Below, piece after piece: positions 44,459 to 52,566 of a stretch of 64,000 bases of DNA. The stretch is from Janthinobacterium rivuli (GTDB taxonomy: Bacteria > Pseudomonadota > Gammaproteobacteria > Burkholderiales > Burkholderiaceae_D), in contig NZ_CP121464.1 in the NCBI RefSeq assembly GCF_029690045.1, forward strand, positions 2,418,001 through 2,482,000, in the 5' to 3' direction. Below the pieces are notes generated by a model. That model saw nothing but the letters and a program-made list of their open reading frames with translations, did not search any database and had not been told where the DNA came from. Position 1 is the first letter of the stretch. Each line of letters begins with the position of its first letter. The position numbers were made by a program, and so were the translations under genes.

Positions 44459-44535
44459 TGGTTGCGGGGACAGGATTTGAACCTGTGACCTTCGGGTTAT
44501 GAGCCCGACGAGCTGCCAGACTGCTCCACCCCGCA
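44459..44535 (-). tRNA. Initiator tRNA-fMet (CAT), copy 1
   Basis: 77 nt with encoded CCA. It has the three G:C pairs of the initiator anticodon stem (GGGCTCATAACCC) and GAGCAG in the D arm. The 1:72 position is U:A in place of the E. coli C:A mismatch. It is identical to the copy at 44679. Confidence 0.95.
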
Positions 44536-44540
44536 GGCGA

Positions 44541-44546
44541 ATTATA
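44541..44546 (-). promoter_or_regulatory. -10 box TATAAT of tRNA-fMet copy 1
   Basis: Consensus TATAAT on the minus strand ends 5 bp before the tRNA 5' base, so transcription should start at about the mature 5' end. Confidence 0.65.
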
Positions 44547-44633
44547 TACCAGTTTGTTGCATTGCGAAAGAGCGCATTGCAAGCGGGGGCATTTGGTGTG
44601 CAGGAGGGGCATGGACATGCTGCGCCGCAATGG

Positions 44634-44672
44634 AAAAAGCCGCCGATCCCCTTGCAGGAATCAGCGGCTTTT
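44634..44672 (-). terminator. Terminator after tRNA-fMet copy 2
   Basis: AAAAAGCCGC and GCGGCTTTTA arms with a 20-nt interior sharing CTTGCAGGA with the first terminator, so the whole tRNA-terminator unit is duplicated. Confidence 0.85.
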
Positions 44673-44678
44673 ATATGT

Positions 44679-44755
44679 TGGTTGCGGGGACAGGATTTGA
44701 ACCTGTGACCTTCGGGTTATGAGCCCGACGAGCTGCCAGACTGCTCCACCCCGCA
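44679..44755 (-). tRNA. Initiator tRNA-fMet (CAT), copy 2
   Basis: Identical 77-nt sequence to copy 1, 220 bp away in tandem. This is the promoter-proximal copy. Confidence 0.95.
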
Positions 44756-44760
44756 GGCGA

Positions 44761-44789
44761 ATTATAGCGGGGTTTGCTGCAATGCGCAA
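44761..44789 (-). promoter_or_regulatory. Promoter of tRNA-fMet copy 2
   Basis: TTGCGC, a 17-bp spacer and TATAAT (44761-44766) on the minus strand. The -10 ends 5 bp before the tRNA, the same geometry as copy 1. Confidence 0.65.
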
Positions 44790-44801
44790 TGGCTGACTGG
44801 A

Positions 44802-45980
44802 TTACGCCGCCGCCAGGCGCCACAGCGAGGTGATTTCCTGCGAGCGGGCCGCATGCAGGCTGTCCGTCGCATCCTGCGCGCGCGGGTGCGTGGGTTTCAC
44901 GTCCAGGCGGTCGATGACCTTCAAGCCCGCTTGCGTGATCCATTCCAGTAATTGCGCGCGCGGGCGCAGTCCCAGGTGCTCGGCCAGGTCCGACAAAATC
45001 AGCCAGCCTTCGCCGCCCGGCTCCAGGTGGTCGGCCAGGCCGGCGAGGAAGCCGCGCAGCATGCGGCTGTCCGGATCGTAGACGGCGTATTCGATCGGCG
45101 AGCTTGGGCGGGCCGGCAGCCATGGCGGATTGCACACGACGAGCGGGGCGCGGCCGGCGGGGAACAGGTCGGCCTGCACCACCTCGACCTTGTCGATCAC
45201 ATCGAGGCGGGCCAGGTTTTCGCGCGCGCAGGACAGGGCGCGCGGGTCCTGGTCGGTCGCGACGATGCGTTGCACGCCGCGTTGCGCCAGCACGGCGGCC
45301 AGCACGCCCGTGCCGGTGCCGATGTCGAAGGCCAGCTTGGCGCGCGCGGGCAGCGGCGCTTCCATCACCAGGCCCACGTATTCGCCGCGGATGGGCGCGA
45401 ACACGCCGTAGTGCGGGTGGATGCGCTGGCCCAGGGCCGGCAGTTCCACGCCCGTGCGGCGCCATTCGTGCGCGCCGATCAGGCCCAGCAGCTCGCGCAG
45501 CGAGGCGACGAACGGCTCTTCGCCGCGGCCATATGCTTCATTGCACGCCAGTTTCACGTCCGGCGCGCGGCGCAGCGGAATCGTGTAGTCGGCGTCAAAA
45601 GGCAGCAGCAGCATGGCCAGGGTGCGGGCGCGCTGCGACTGGGCCTGGCGGTGCAAGTGAAACGCTTCCGTGGCCGTCGGTTCCGGCTTGGCCAGCTTGG
45701 CGGCCTTGGCCTTTTTGCTCGGTTTGTCGTTCTTGTGGTCGGCGCGCCGCGCCAGCGCCTGCAGCAGCTGGCGCGCATTCTGGAAGTCGCCGCGCCACAG
45801 CATGGCCGTGCCTTCGCAGGCCAGGCGGTAAGCCTGGTCGGCCGTCGTGCGGTCATCGGCGATGACGACGCGCTTGGGCGGCGGCATGCCGCTTTCCGAG
45901 CGCCAGCGGGCCGAATGCTCGGCGCCGTTTTCGCTCCAGTGGATCTGCGGATGAACGGTAGGTGAAGAAGTGTCGGACAT
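44802..45980 (-). CDS. N6-type (PrmC-like) SAM-dependent methyltransferase
   Basis: A 392-residue protein. The C-terminal half is a class I methyltransferase: the SAM motif is LAFDIGTGTGVLAAVLAQRG, the acidic motif ATDQDPRA, and the catalytic VVCNPPWLPAR is the NPPY/W box typical of enzymes that methylate glutamine or adenine amide/amino groups. The N-terminal ~190 residues (VVIADDRTTADQAYRLACEG, Lys-rich linker) are a less clear recognition domain. The start is MSDTSSPTV at 45980. The target, a protein glutamine or an RNA adenine, is unknown. Confidence 0.8.
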   Translation of the reverse strand: MSDTSSPTVHPQIHWSENGAEHSARWRSESGMPPPKRVVIADDRTTADQAYRLACEGTAMLWRGDFQNARQLLQALARRADHKNDKPSKKAKAAKLAKPEPTATEAFHLHRQAQSQRARTLAMLLLPFDADYTIPLRRAPDVKLACNEAYGRGEEPFVASLRELLGLIGAHEWRRTGVELPALGQRIHPHYGVFAPIRGEYVGLVMEAPLPARAKLAFDIGTGTGVLAAVLAQRGVQRIVATDQDPRALSCARENLARLDVIDKVEVVQADLFPAGRAPLVVCNPPWLPARPSSPIEYAVYDPDSRMLRGFLAGLADHLEPGGEGWLILSDLAEHLGLRPRAQLLEWITQAGLKVIDRLDVKPTHPRAQDATDSLHAARSQEITSLWRLAAA

Positions 45981-46039
45981 GGGATTCAATCGATAGAAGG
46001 TGGGCGCGCGGCATGGTCGCCTGCGCAGGCCGTCTTCCA

Positions 46040-46867
46040 TTATACGTTGCTGGCCGTGCTGCTAGCGGTGTCGGTGCCATAGGCCAGCGCCAGCGCACGG
46101 GCGCGCGCCTGCTCTTCCTTGGCGGCGTCGACCGCTGTATCCGGCTGCACCAGCTTGAGCAAACGCAAGCTCAAGCTGCCCGCCAGGTCGCCATCCTTGG
46201 CGCTGGCGCTGGCGTCATCGGCGCTGCCCTGATAGAGATTGCTTTGCAATTGCTGGCCCAGCAGCTTGAACAGGTCGTGCAGATTGCCGGCGAAATGCGT
46301 GTCGGGCAACTCTTTCTCAGGCAGGTTTGTGTCATCGGCGGAGCCTGCTTCCTCGGCGGCATTCTGCGTTTGCTCAAGCATGCCCGCGCTGATGTTCGAT
46401 TGATATTGCACTTCCACTTCGAAGTCGAAGGTCTGGCCATCGGCCGTCGTGATCTTGCCCTTGCCGATGAAATGGGCGTTTTCATCGAGGCTGAAGGCGG
46501 CCGCGCGGCTGCTGCCGCCCGCGCCCGAGACGCTGGCGCTGCCACTGCTGAAGCTGGAGCCGGCTTGCAGGTCGACGGAATCGAAGGAGACAGTGGCGCC
46601 ATCGCCAAATAGCTGGCGCGTCATGTTGTTCAGAAAATCCTGCGCCACGTCGACGGTGGCGTTGCCCAGCGCATCGGTGCGTTGCGACAGTCCCCTGGCC
46701 GACAGGTCCAGGCCATTTTTCGACAGCGCCACCACGTCTTGCGCCGTGCGCTGCATCAGGGGCGAGCCTGCCAACCCCGTGGCGCCGCTGCCCGTGCGGG
46801 ACGGCTGCTGGCCAGCCAGCGTATTCGAGGCGGGTTGACGGCTGGCGAGGGCGGGAAGCTGGGACAT
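46040..46867 (-). CDS. Hypothetical Ser/Ala-rich protein
   Basis: A 275-residue protein with no signal peptide or TM segment. It is low-complexity at the N-terminus, then helical (MQRTAQDVVALSKNGLDLSA), a Gly/Ser stretch, and a beta-like block GKGKITTADGQTFDFEVEVQY. The layout recalls small flagellum- or surface-associated proteins of the DUF5610 kind, but I cannot assign it. The cytoplasmic-looking start suggests either no export or export through a specialised system. Confidence 0.65.
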   Translation of the reverse strand: MSQLPALASRQPASNTLAGQQPSRTGSGATGLAGSPLMQRTAQDVVALSKNGLDLSARGLSQRTDALGNATVDVAQDFLNNMTRQLFGDGATVSFDSVDLQAGSSFSSGSASVSGAGGSSRAAAFSLDENAHFIGKGKITTADGQTFDFEVEVQYQSNISAGMLEQTQNAAEEAGSADDTNLPEKELPDTHFAGNLHDLFKLLGQQLQSNLYQGSADDASASAKDGDLAGSLSLRLLKLVQPDTAVDAAKEEQARARALALAYGTDTASSTASNV

Positions 46868-46928
46868 GGCGGTTTCTCAATGAGCGAAGTACCGTTATTA
46901 ACGGCGTTCTACGCCCATTCTTTAACCA

Positions 46929-47138
46929 TTAGTGGTGGTGCGACCAGCTACCGTCCGCCGACTCCAGGTAAGACTTGACGGCATCGGCCTGGCCCGTGGC
47001 ATGGCGCTTGAGTTCGCCGCATGCGCAAATGCCCTGGTACGGCTGGATATGCGAGCAGGCGGAGACTTTTTGCAGGTAGACCTGCATGGATTTGTGACAT
47101 TTTACGCACTTGAAGGTGAGGCTGCGGGCGGCTTTCAT
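46929..47138 (-). CDS. Small zinc-finger-like protein
   Basis: A 69-residue protein starting MKAARSLTFKCVKCHKSMQV, with AAGGAA upstream. CxxC (KCVKC) near the N-terminus, SACSHI and GICACGE further on provide four or more possible zinc ligands. The tail is WSHHH. It has the size of a zinc ribbon. The function is unknown. An extension to 47174 is open but lacks a ribosome site. Confidence 0.6.
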   Translation of the reverse strand: MKAARSLTFKCVKCHKSMQVYLQKVSACSHIQPYQGICACGELKRHATGQADAVKSYLESADGSWSHHH

Positions 47139-47316
47139 GGGGTTCCTTGAACTGTTGCGGGGCGTAGAGTTCATCTGCGCGAAGGCGGCGATTTTAACGC
47201 ACTCCAGCCATCGTTACACGTTGTTGCATCTGCGCCACGCACACGTCAACTGAATCCGCGCCATCACGTTGAGCGTATATGGGAGGTCGTCTGACCGCCA
47301 TTGAAGAGGTAGCACC

Positions 47317-47484
47317 ATGGACAAGCATGACAAGGAAAAGCCTGCACAGCCCGCCAAGGAGCTGGTCAGGAAGTGGCTGAAAGCGGAGCTGGAACAGCGC
47401 CGGCCGCCGCCCGACCCCGAGCAGATCCGCCGCGAACTGGGCTGGGATATGCTCAGGCTGTGCCGGGAGCCGGCCAGCCGCTAG
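47317..47484 (+). CDS. 55-residue basic hypothetical protein
   Basis: A small ORF with AGAGGT eight bases upstream of its ATG. The product begins MDKHDKEKPAQPAKELVRKW and contains PPPDPEQIRRELGWDMLRLC. The first half is predicted amphipathic helix with many Lys/Glu, and the middle is a Pro run. It ends four bases before the sbcC stop on the other strand. No family is recognised. Codon use is GC-rich like its neighbours. Confidence 0.55.
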   Translation: MDKHDKEKPAQPAKELVRKWLKAELEQRRPPPDPEQIRRELGWDMLRLCREPASR

Positions 47485-47488
47485 CGGC

Positions 47489-50400
47489 CTAGCGCACCGT
47501 CACCACGCTCTTACCGCCGGATCCCGGCTGCACAAGGATGCGGGTGGCGATGCGCTCCGTCATTTCCTGTACGTGCGAGATGACGCCCACCTTGCGGCCC
47601 ATCGCTTGCAAGCCGTCGAGCGCATCCATGGCCACGCGCAGGGTTTCCGTGTCCAGGCTGCCGAAGCCTTCGTCGATGAACAGCGATTCCACGCGCACGC
47701 GGTTCGAGGACAGCGAGGCCAGGCCCAGCGCCAGGGCCAGCGAAACGAGGAACGATTCGCCGCCCGACAGCGAATGCACGGAGCGCAGCTCGCCGCCCAT
47801 GTCCTGGTCGCGCACCATCAGGCCCAGCGATGGATTGTTCGGGTTGTCGATGCGTTCCAGCTGATAGCGGCGCGCCAGGTGGTTCAGGTGCGCGTTGGCA
47901 TAGCCGAGCAGCACTTCCAGCGTGAATTGCTGCGCGTAGTTGCGGAATTTCTTGCCGTCGGCCGAGCCGATCAATTCATTCAGGCTGGCCCAGCGCCGCT
48001 CGATGACGGCTTGCGCCTCGATCTGCGCCAGCATCGCTTGCGCGCTGTGGCGCCGTGCGTCGTCCTGCGCGATGGCCAGGCGCAAGCGCGTCGCTTCCTG
48101 GTTCGCCGCCTGGCGTTCCTGCAGCAGCGCGTCGAGCGCGGCCTGCAGCACGGCCACGTCCATTTCCAGCGCCTCCGGCGGCTGTTGCACGTGCATCGCC
48201 AGTTGCTGCCGGCGTTCGGCCAGCACGGAAACGGCAGCCGTGTGGCGGTCGGCGATCACTTGCAGGGCGTCGCGTTCGGCGCGCATGGCGTCCGGCGCGA
48301 TGGCCAGGCGCGCGCGCAGCGCGTCGAGCGTGGCGGGCGCGTGGCCGGCGTGACGCTGCTGGAACTGCTGCAGCCAGTCGTGCAGGGCGGCGGTGGCGCC
48401 GTGTTGCTGTTCCCGCAAGGCGGCCAGGCGCTGTGCCATCTGCGCGCACGCTTCATCGAGGCGCGTGCGCTGCTGGCTGGCCGACTGCGCCGCCGTTTGC
48501 TGCTGCGCCAGCTGTTCTTTGGCCTGGGCGATGGCGCCTGCCAGGCTGCGCTCGACCTCGGCCACGCTCTGGCCCTGCCATAGCGCGCTGCGCCGCGTTT
48601 GCAGTGCCGTGCGCTGTTTATCGGCGGCCGCAAAGGCGGCGTGGGCTTCCTGCGCCGTGTGCTGCGCCTTGCCGGCGGCCAGCAGCGCCGCTTCCAGTTG
48701 CGCGGCCAGGGTCGCCAGCGCGTGGCCGCGCTGGTCCTGGTCCGTTTGCTGTTTCAGCCATTGCCGGCTTTCCGATTCCCGCGCCGCGCGGAAGGCGGCC
48801 GGACCGGCGCGCCAGTTGTCTTTCCAGCCTTCGGCTCCTTCCACGTCGTCAAACGCGGCATCGAGCTGCGCCAGCAAGGCATCGAGCGCGGCGCGCGCCG
48901 TCTCGCCCTTGTCGGCGTTGCCCGCTTGCTGCGCCTGCAGCTGGGCCAGCCGCGCTTGCGCCTCGGCGACGGTGCTGGTGCAGCGCGCGTGCTCGCTGGA
49001 CGCCAGTTCATGCGCCGCCTGCGCCTGCTCGCGCAGTGTACTGGCCTGGCGCAGCGCCGCTTCCTGCTGCGCCAGCGCCTGCAAGCCTGCCGCATTGGCC
49101 ACCAGTTGCTGCGCGAACCAGTCCGCGCGCTGGTCTTCCTGCGGCAGCGGCAAGATGTCGGCATGCGGCTGCCACTGTGCATTCAGGCTGTCGATGATGG
49201 ACGGCAGTGCAGATAGTTCTTCCGCCGTCTGCGCCTTTTCGTGCAGATGGGCGGCCAGTGCCGCCTTGTGCGTGGCCAGCCGTTCCAGATTGCCGCGCGC
49301 CTGCGTGCGGCAAGCCAGCACCTCATCCTGCAAGCTGGCCAGCATCGCCTGCAAGGCCTCGTCGGCGTGGCCAGCGTGGATATATGGGTGTTCCAGCGCG
49401 CCGCAGACGGGGCAGGGCTGCTCGTCCTGCAAGGTGGCGCGCAGCTGCGCGACGCTGGCCGCGCATGCCGCTTCCGCGCCTTTCAACGATTTTTCCGCCT
49501 GCGCCAGGCGCGCTTCCAGCAGCGCCGTTTGCGCCGCTTCCACTGCCAGTGCCGTGCTTTCCGTTTGCGCGGCCTGCGCCAGTTGGGCTGCCTTCGCTTG
49601 CCAGTGCGCCAACGCCTGCTGCTGGCGCGCCAGTTCGCTCCAGGTTTTTTCCGCGCTGCTCAACATGCGCGCGTGTGCCTCCAGCTGGCCGCGCTGTTCC
49701 TGCAGCCCCTGGCCATCGATGGCTTGCATGGCCGCCAGCGCCTCGCGCCGTTCGGCATCGCGCAGCGCCAGCGCGGCCGCGGCGCTGTCCAGCGCCGTTT
49801 GCGCCGCCTGGGTGGCGTCAAAGGCCAGGCGCACCTGGCGCGCCGATGCTGCCATGCTGGCCTCGGCCGCATCGGCTTGCGCGGCCGCTTGCCCGGCCTG
49901 GGCAAACAATTGATCCCACAACTGCCACGATTGCGCCAGCGCCTGCCACTGCTGGTGCGATGTCAGCCACTGGCGGCCCGTTTCCTGCTCCGCCTGCATG
50001 GCCTGCTGGCGCTGCTGCAGATCGTGCAAGGTGGCGCGCGCCGCCTCGTTGGCCTGGTCGGCGGCCAAGGCGCCATCTTGCGCCTGGCGGTGCGCGGGCA
50101 AGTGGGCCGCAATGCCTGCGTCGAGCGCCTTGGCCTGGTCGAGCAGGGGTGCCGCATCGCGCAGCGCCGCTTCCCTGGCCAGCAAGTCCGCCGCCGCCAG
50201 CTGCACGGCCTGCGCCAGCTGCGTCTCGCTGGCCACGGCTTGTGCGGCCTGCAGGCGCGACGCTTCCAGCGCGGCGCCGGTGCTGGCGATCTCGCCGGCC
50301 AGGCGCGCCACGCCGTCGATCAGGGGCCGCGCCGGCTGCAGCAATTCCCACTGCGCCAGCGCTGCGCGGCGCTCTTCGGCGGCGGCCCGTTCGGCATCCG

Positions 50401-51256
50401 CGCCATCGAGTACTTCCTGCGCCACTGTTATCTGGCTTTGCAGCTTGTGCGTCTCCTGGTGCCAGCGCTGCTGCAGTTCCAGTACGGCCTTGCGCAAGTC
50501 GATGGTGTGCAGGGTGGCTTCGGCCGCCTCGCCCAAGGTTGCCGTCTCGGCCCGTTCTTCCGGCGACAATGGCCGCTGGTCGGCCAGCTTTTCGCCCAGG
50601 CGTTCGAGGACCTGCTTTTCCTTTTTCGCCCGCTCGAAGGCGCGCATGGAAATGTCGGTATAGATGCTGCTGCCGGTCAGGGTTTCCAGCAACTCGCCCC
50701 GTTCATTGTCTTCCGTCTTGAGGAAGGTGGAAAACTCGTTCTGCGCCAGCAGCACGGCGCGCGTAAACTGGTCGAACGACAGGCCGATGCGCTTTTCGAT
50801 TTCTTCCTTGACTTCCGTCTTGGTGCCGCCGATGGGCTGCAGCGCGGGCAGCTGGTGCAAGCTCATGGCGGTCGCCTGCAGCGCCCCCTCCGCCTTGGTG
50901 CGCGAGCGGCGCACGCTCCAGCGCGCGCGGTAGCTTGCGCCGTCGTTGCCGACGAAGTCCACTTGCGCGTAACCGTCCGGCGTGCCGCGGCGCAGCAGGG
51001 TGCGCGTATCCTGGGCATTGACGGTTTCCTTGCCCACGTCGGGCAGGGCGCTGCCCCGTCCCAGCACTTTCAGCAAACGCGGCGTGGCGTCGTACAGGGC
51101 CAGGCACAGGGCGTCGAGCAGGGTGCTCTTGCCCGCGCCCGTGGGACCGCTGATGGCGAACAGGCCGGATGACGCCAGCGGTTCCTGCTGGAAGTCGACT
51201 TCAAATTCGCCGGCCAGCGAGGCCAGGTTCTTGCCGCTGATTTTCAGGATTTTCAT
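47489..51256 (-). CDS. sbcC: Exonuclease subunit SbcC
   Basis: A 1255-residue SMC-like ATPase of the SbcCD nuclease, which cleaves DNA hairpins and protein-blocked ends. Walker A is GPTGAGKSTLLDALCLALY near residue 35. Two very long coiled coils flank the zinc hook CPVCGALEHP near residue 625. The ABC signature is VHSLSGGESFLVSLALALGL, with Walker B LFIDEGFGSLD. It is about 200 residues longer than the E. coli protein, with the extra length in the Ala/Gln-rich coiled coil. It starts 16 bp after the sbcD stop. Confidence 0.96.
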   Translation of the reverse strand: MKILKISGKNLASLAGEFEVDFQQEPLASSGLFAISGPTGAGKSTLLDALCLALYDATPRLLKVLGRGSALPDVGKETVNAQDTRTLLRRGTPDGYAQVDFVGNDGASYRARWSVRRSRTKAEGALQATAMSLHQLPALQPIGGTKTEVKEEIEKRIGLSFDQFTRAVLLAQNEFSTFLKTEDNERGELLETLTGSSIYTDISMRAFERAKKEKQVLERLGEKLADQRPLSPEERAETATLGEAAEATLHTIDLRKAVLELQQRWHQETHKLQSQITVAQEVLDGADAERAAAEERRAALAQWELLQPARPLIDGVARLAGEIASTGAALEASRLQAAQAVASETQLAQAVQLAAADLLAREAALRDAAPLLDQAKALDAGIAAHLPAHRQAQDGALAADQANEAARATLHDLQQRQQAMQAEQETGRQWLTSHQQWQALAQSWQLWDQLFAQAGQAAAQADAAEASMAASARQVRLAFDATQAAQTALDSAAAALALRDAERREALAAMQAIDGQGLQEQRGQLEAHARMLSSAEKTWSELARQQQALAHWQAKAAQLAQAAQTESTALAVEAAQTALLEARLAQAEKSLKGAEAACAASVAQLRATLQDEQPCPVCGALEHPYIHAGHADEALQAMLASLQDEVLACRTQARGNLERLATHKAALAAHLHEKAQTAEELSALPSIIDSLNAQWQPHADILPLPQEDQRADWFAQQLVANAAGLQALAQQEAALRQASTLREQAQAAHELASSEHARCTSTVAEAQARLAQLQAQQAGNADKGETARAALDALLAQLDAAFDDVEGAEGWKDNWRAGPAAFRAARESESRQWLKQQTDQDQRGHALATLAAQLEAALLAAGKAQHTAQEAHAAFAAADKQRTALQTRRSALWQGQSVAEVERSLAGAIAQAKEQLAQQQTAAQSASQQRTRLDEACAQMAQRLAALREQQHGATAALHDWLQQFQQRHAGHAPATLDALRARLAIAPDAMRAERDALQVIADRHTAAVSVLAERRQQLAMHVQQPPEALEMDVAVLQAALDALLQERQAANQEATRLRLAIAQDDARRHSAQAMLAQIEAQAVIERRWASLNELIGSADGKKFRNYAQQFTLEVLLGYANAHLNHLARRYQLERIDNPNNPSLGLMVRDQDMGGELRSVHSLSGGESFLVSLALALGLASLSSNRVRVESLFIDEGFGSLDTETLRVAMDALDGLQAMGRKVGVISHVQEMTERIATRILVQPGSGGKSVVTVR

Positions 51257-51272
51257 GGTTCTTCAGTTGCGC

Positions 51273-52499
51273 TCACGCGCCGGGCAGCAGCAGTTCGGCC
51301 AGGGCCGACAGTTGTTCGGGTGGCGCTTCCTTGCCATATTTTTGCAGGTACAGGCGGCGGAAGATGTCGTCGGGCTGCAGCTGGCCCAATTGGTCTAGCG
51401 TCATGTTCTCGGGCGCGCTGCTGCGCGCGGCGCTCGACGTTTCGATCTTCGCCAGGCGCACGGGCTTGCCGTCGAGCGCCGTTTCGATGCGCGTGCGCAG
51501 GCCCGGTTCCGGCGCATCGAGGCGCACGCGCACTTCCAGGAAGGGCTGCGCTTCGGCTGGCGCGGCGGGCACGTCGAGGGCGGCCAGCTGCGCCAGTACC
51601 TCGTTGATGGGCGCCGGCGTGGCGGGCACGCGCAGCAGGGGTACGGCGCGCGGCACTTCGATGGCGCGCACGGACTGCAGCGCTTCGCCGTCGATGTCGA
51701 GGCACAGCACCTGGTGGCGGTAGTTCACCTCCGCGAAGGACAGGGGAATCGGGCTGCCGCAGTAGCGGATGTGCTCCTGGCCGCCCACGGCCTGCGCCTT
51801 GTGCAAATGGCCCAGCGCCGCATACGCGATGGCGGCGTCAAAAATCCCCGACGGCAGCATCTCCGTGCCGCCGATGACGATGCGGCGCTCGGAATCGTTC
51901 GACATTTCGCCGCCCACCATGTGGCAGTGGCCCATGGCAAGGATGGCTTGGCCGGGCTGGCGGCGCGCCAGCGCCAGGTCCGTCAATTGCCGGTACAGCA
52001 GGGCGATGCCGCCCAGGTAGGCATCCTGCGTATCGCCGGCCGGCAGTTTCGGCACGTCGCCGGGGCGCAAAAAGGGCACGGCCAGGCACCAGGCTTGCAC
52101 TTGCCCGTCGGCGCCCGCCAAAGGCAGCAGCAGGCGTTCCAGGTCGATATTGCCTGCCTCGCCGCGCAGCAGATGGCCAATCACGTGCGTGCCATGCGCG
52201 GCCAGCAGGGGGCCGGGCGCTTCCAGCCGCCCCGCCGAATCGTGGTTGCCGGCGACGACGACCAGTTGCAGCGCGGGCAGGCGCGCGCGCGCCTGCTGCA
52301 GGAAGACATATAACTGCTTTTGCGAGGCGGCCGACGGGTTGGCGTTGTCGAACACGTCGCCCGCCACCAGCAGCACGTCGGCCTGTTCGGCGACGAGCGT
52401 GTCGAGCAGCCAGTCGAGGAAGCGCTGGTGCTCGTAGCCCCTTTCAAAATTGTGCAGGGTCTGGCCCAGATGCCAGTCGGAAGTGTGCAGCAGGCGCAT
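51273..52499 (-). CDS. sbcD: Exonuclease subunit SbcD
   Basis: A 408-residue Mre11-type nuclease. Metal-binding phosphoesterase motifs are LHTSDWHLGQTLH (I), VAGDVFDNANPSA (II), VVAGNHDSAGRLEA (III) and AYAALGHLHKAQAV (V), with MGHCHMVGG between. The C-terminal ~140 residues contact SbcC. It is the first gene of the sbcDC pair on the minus strand. Confidence 0.96.
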   Translation of the reverse strand: MRLLHTSDWHLGQTLHNFERGYEHQRFLDWLLDTLVAEQADVLLVAGDVFDNANPSAASQKQLYVFLQQARARLPALQLVVVAGNHDSAGRLEAPGPLLAAHGTHVIGHLLRGEAGNIDLERLLLPLAGADGQVQAWCLAVPFLRPGDVPKLPAGDTQDAYLGGIALLYRQLTDLALARRQPGQAILAMGHCHMVGGEMSNDSERRIVIGGTEMLPSGIFDAAIAYAALGHLHKAQAVGGQEHIRYCGSPIPLSFAEVNYRHQVLCLDIDGEALQSVRAIEVPRAVPLLRVPATPAPINEVLAQLAALDVPAAPAEAQPFLEVRVRLDAPEPGLRTRIETALDGKPVRLAKIETSSAARSSAPENMTLDQLGQLQPDDIFRRLYLQKYGKEAPPEQLSALAELLLPGA

Positions 52500-52566
52500 G
52501 GTGTGGCAAGGGTAGGGGAGACAGGCGCCAATATAGCAGGAATGACGGCATGCGCCAGTGGCTATA

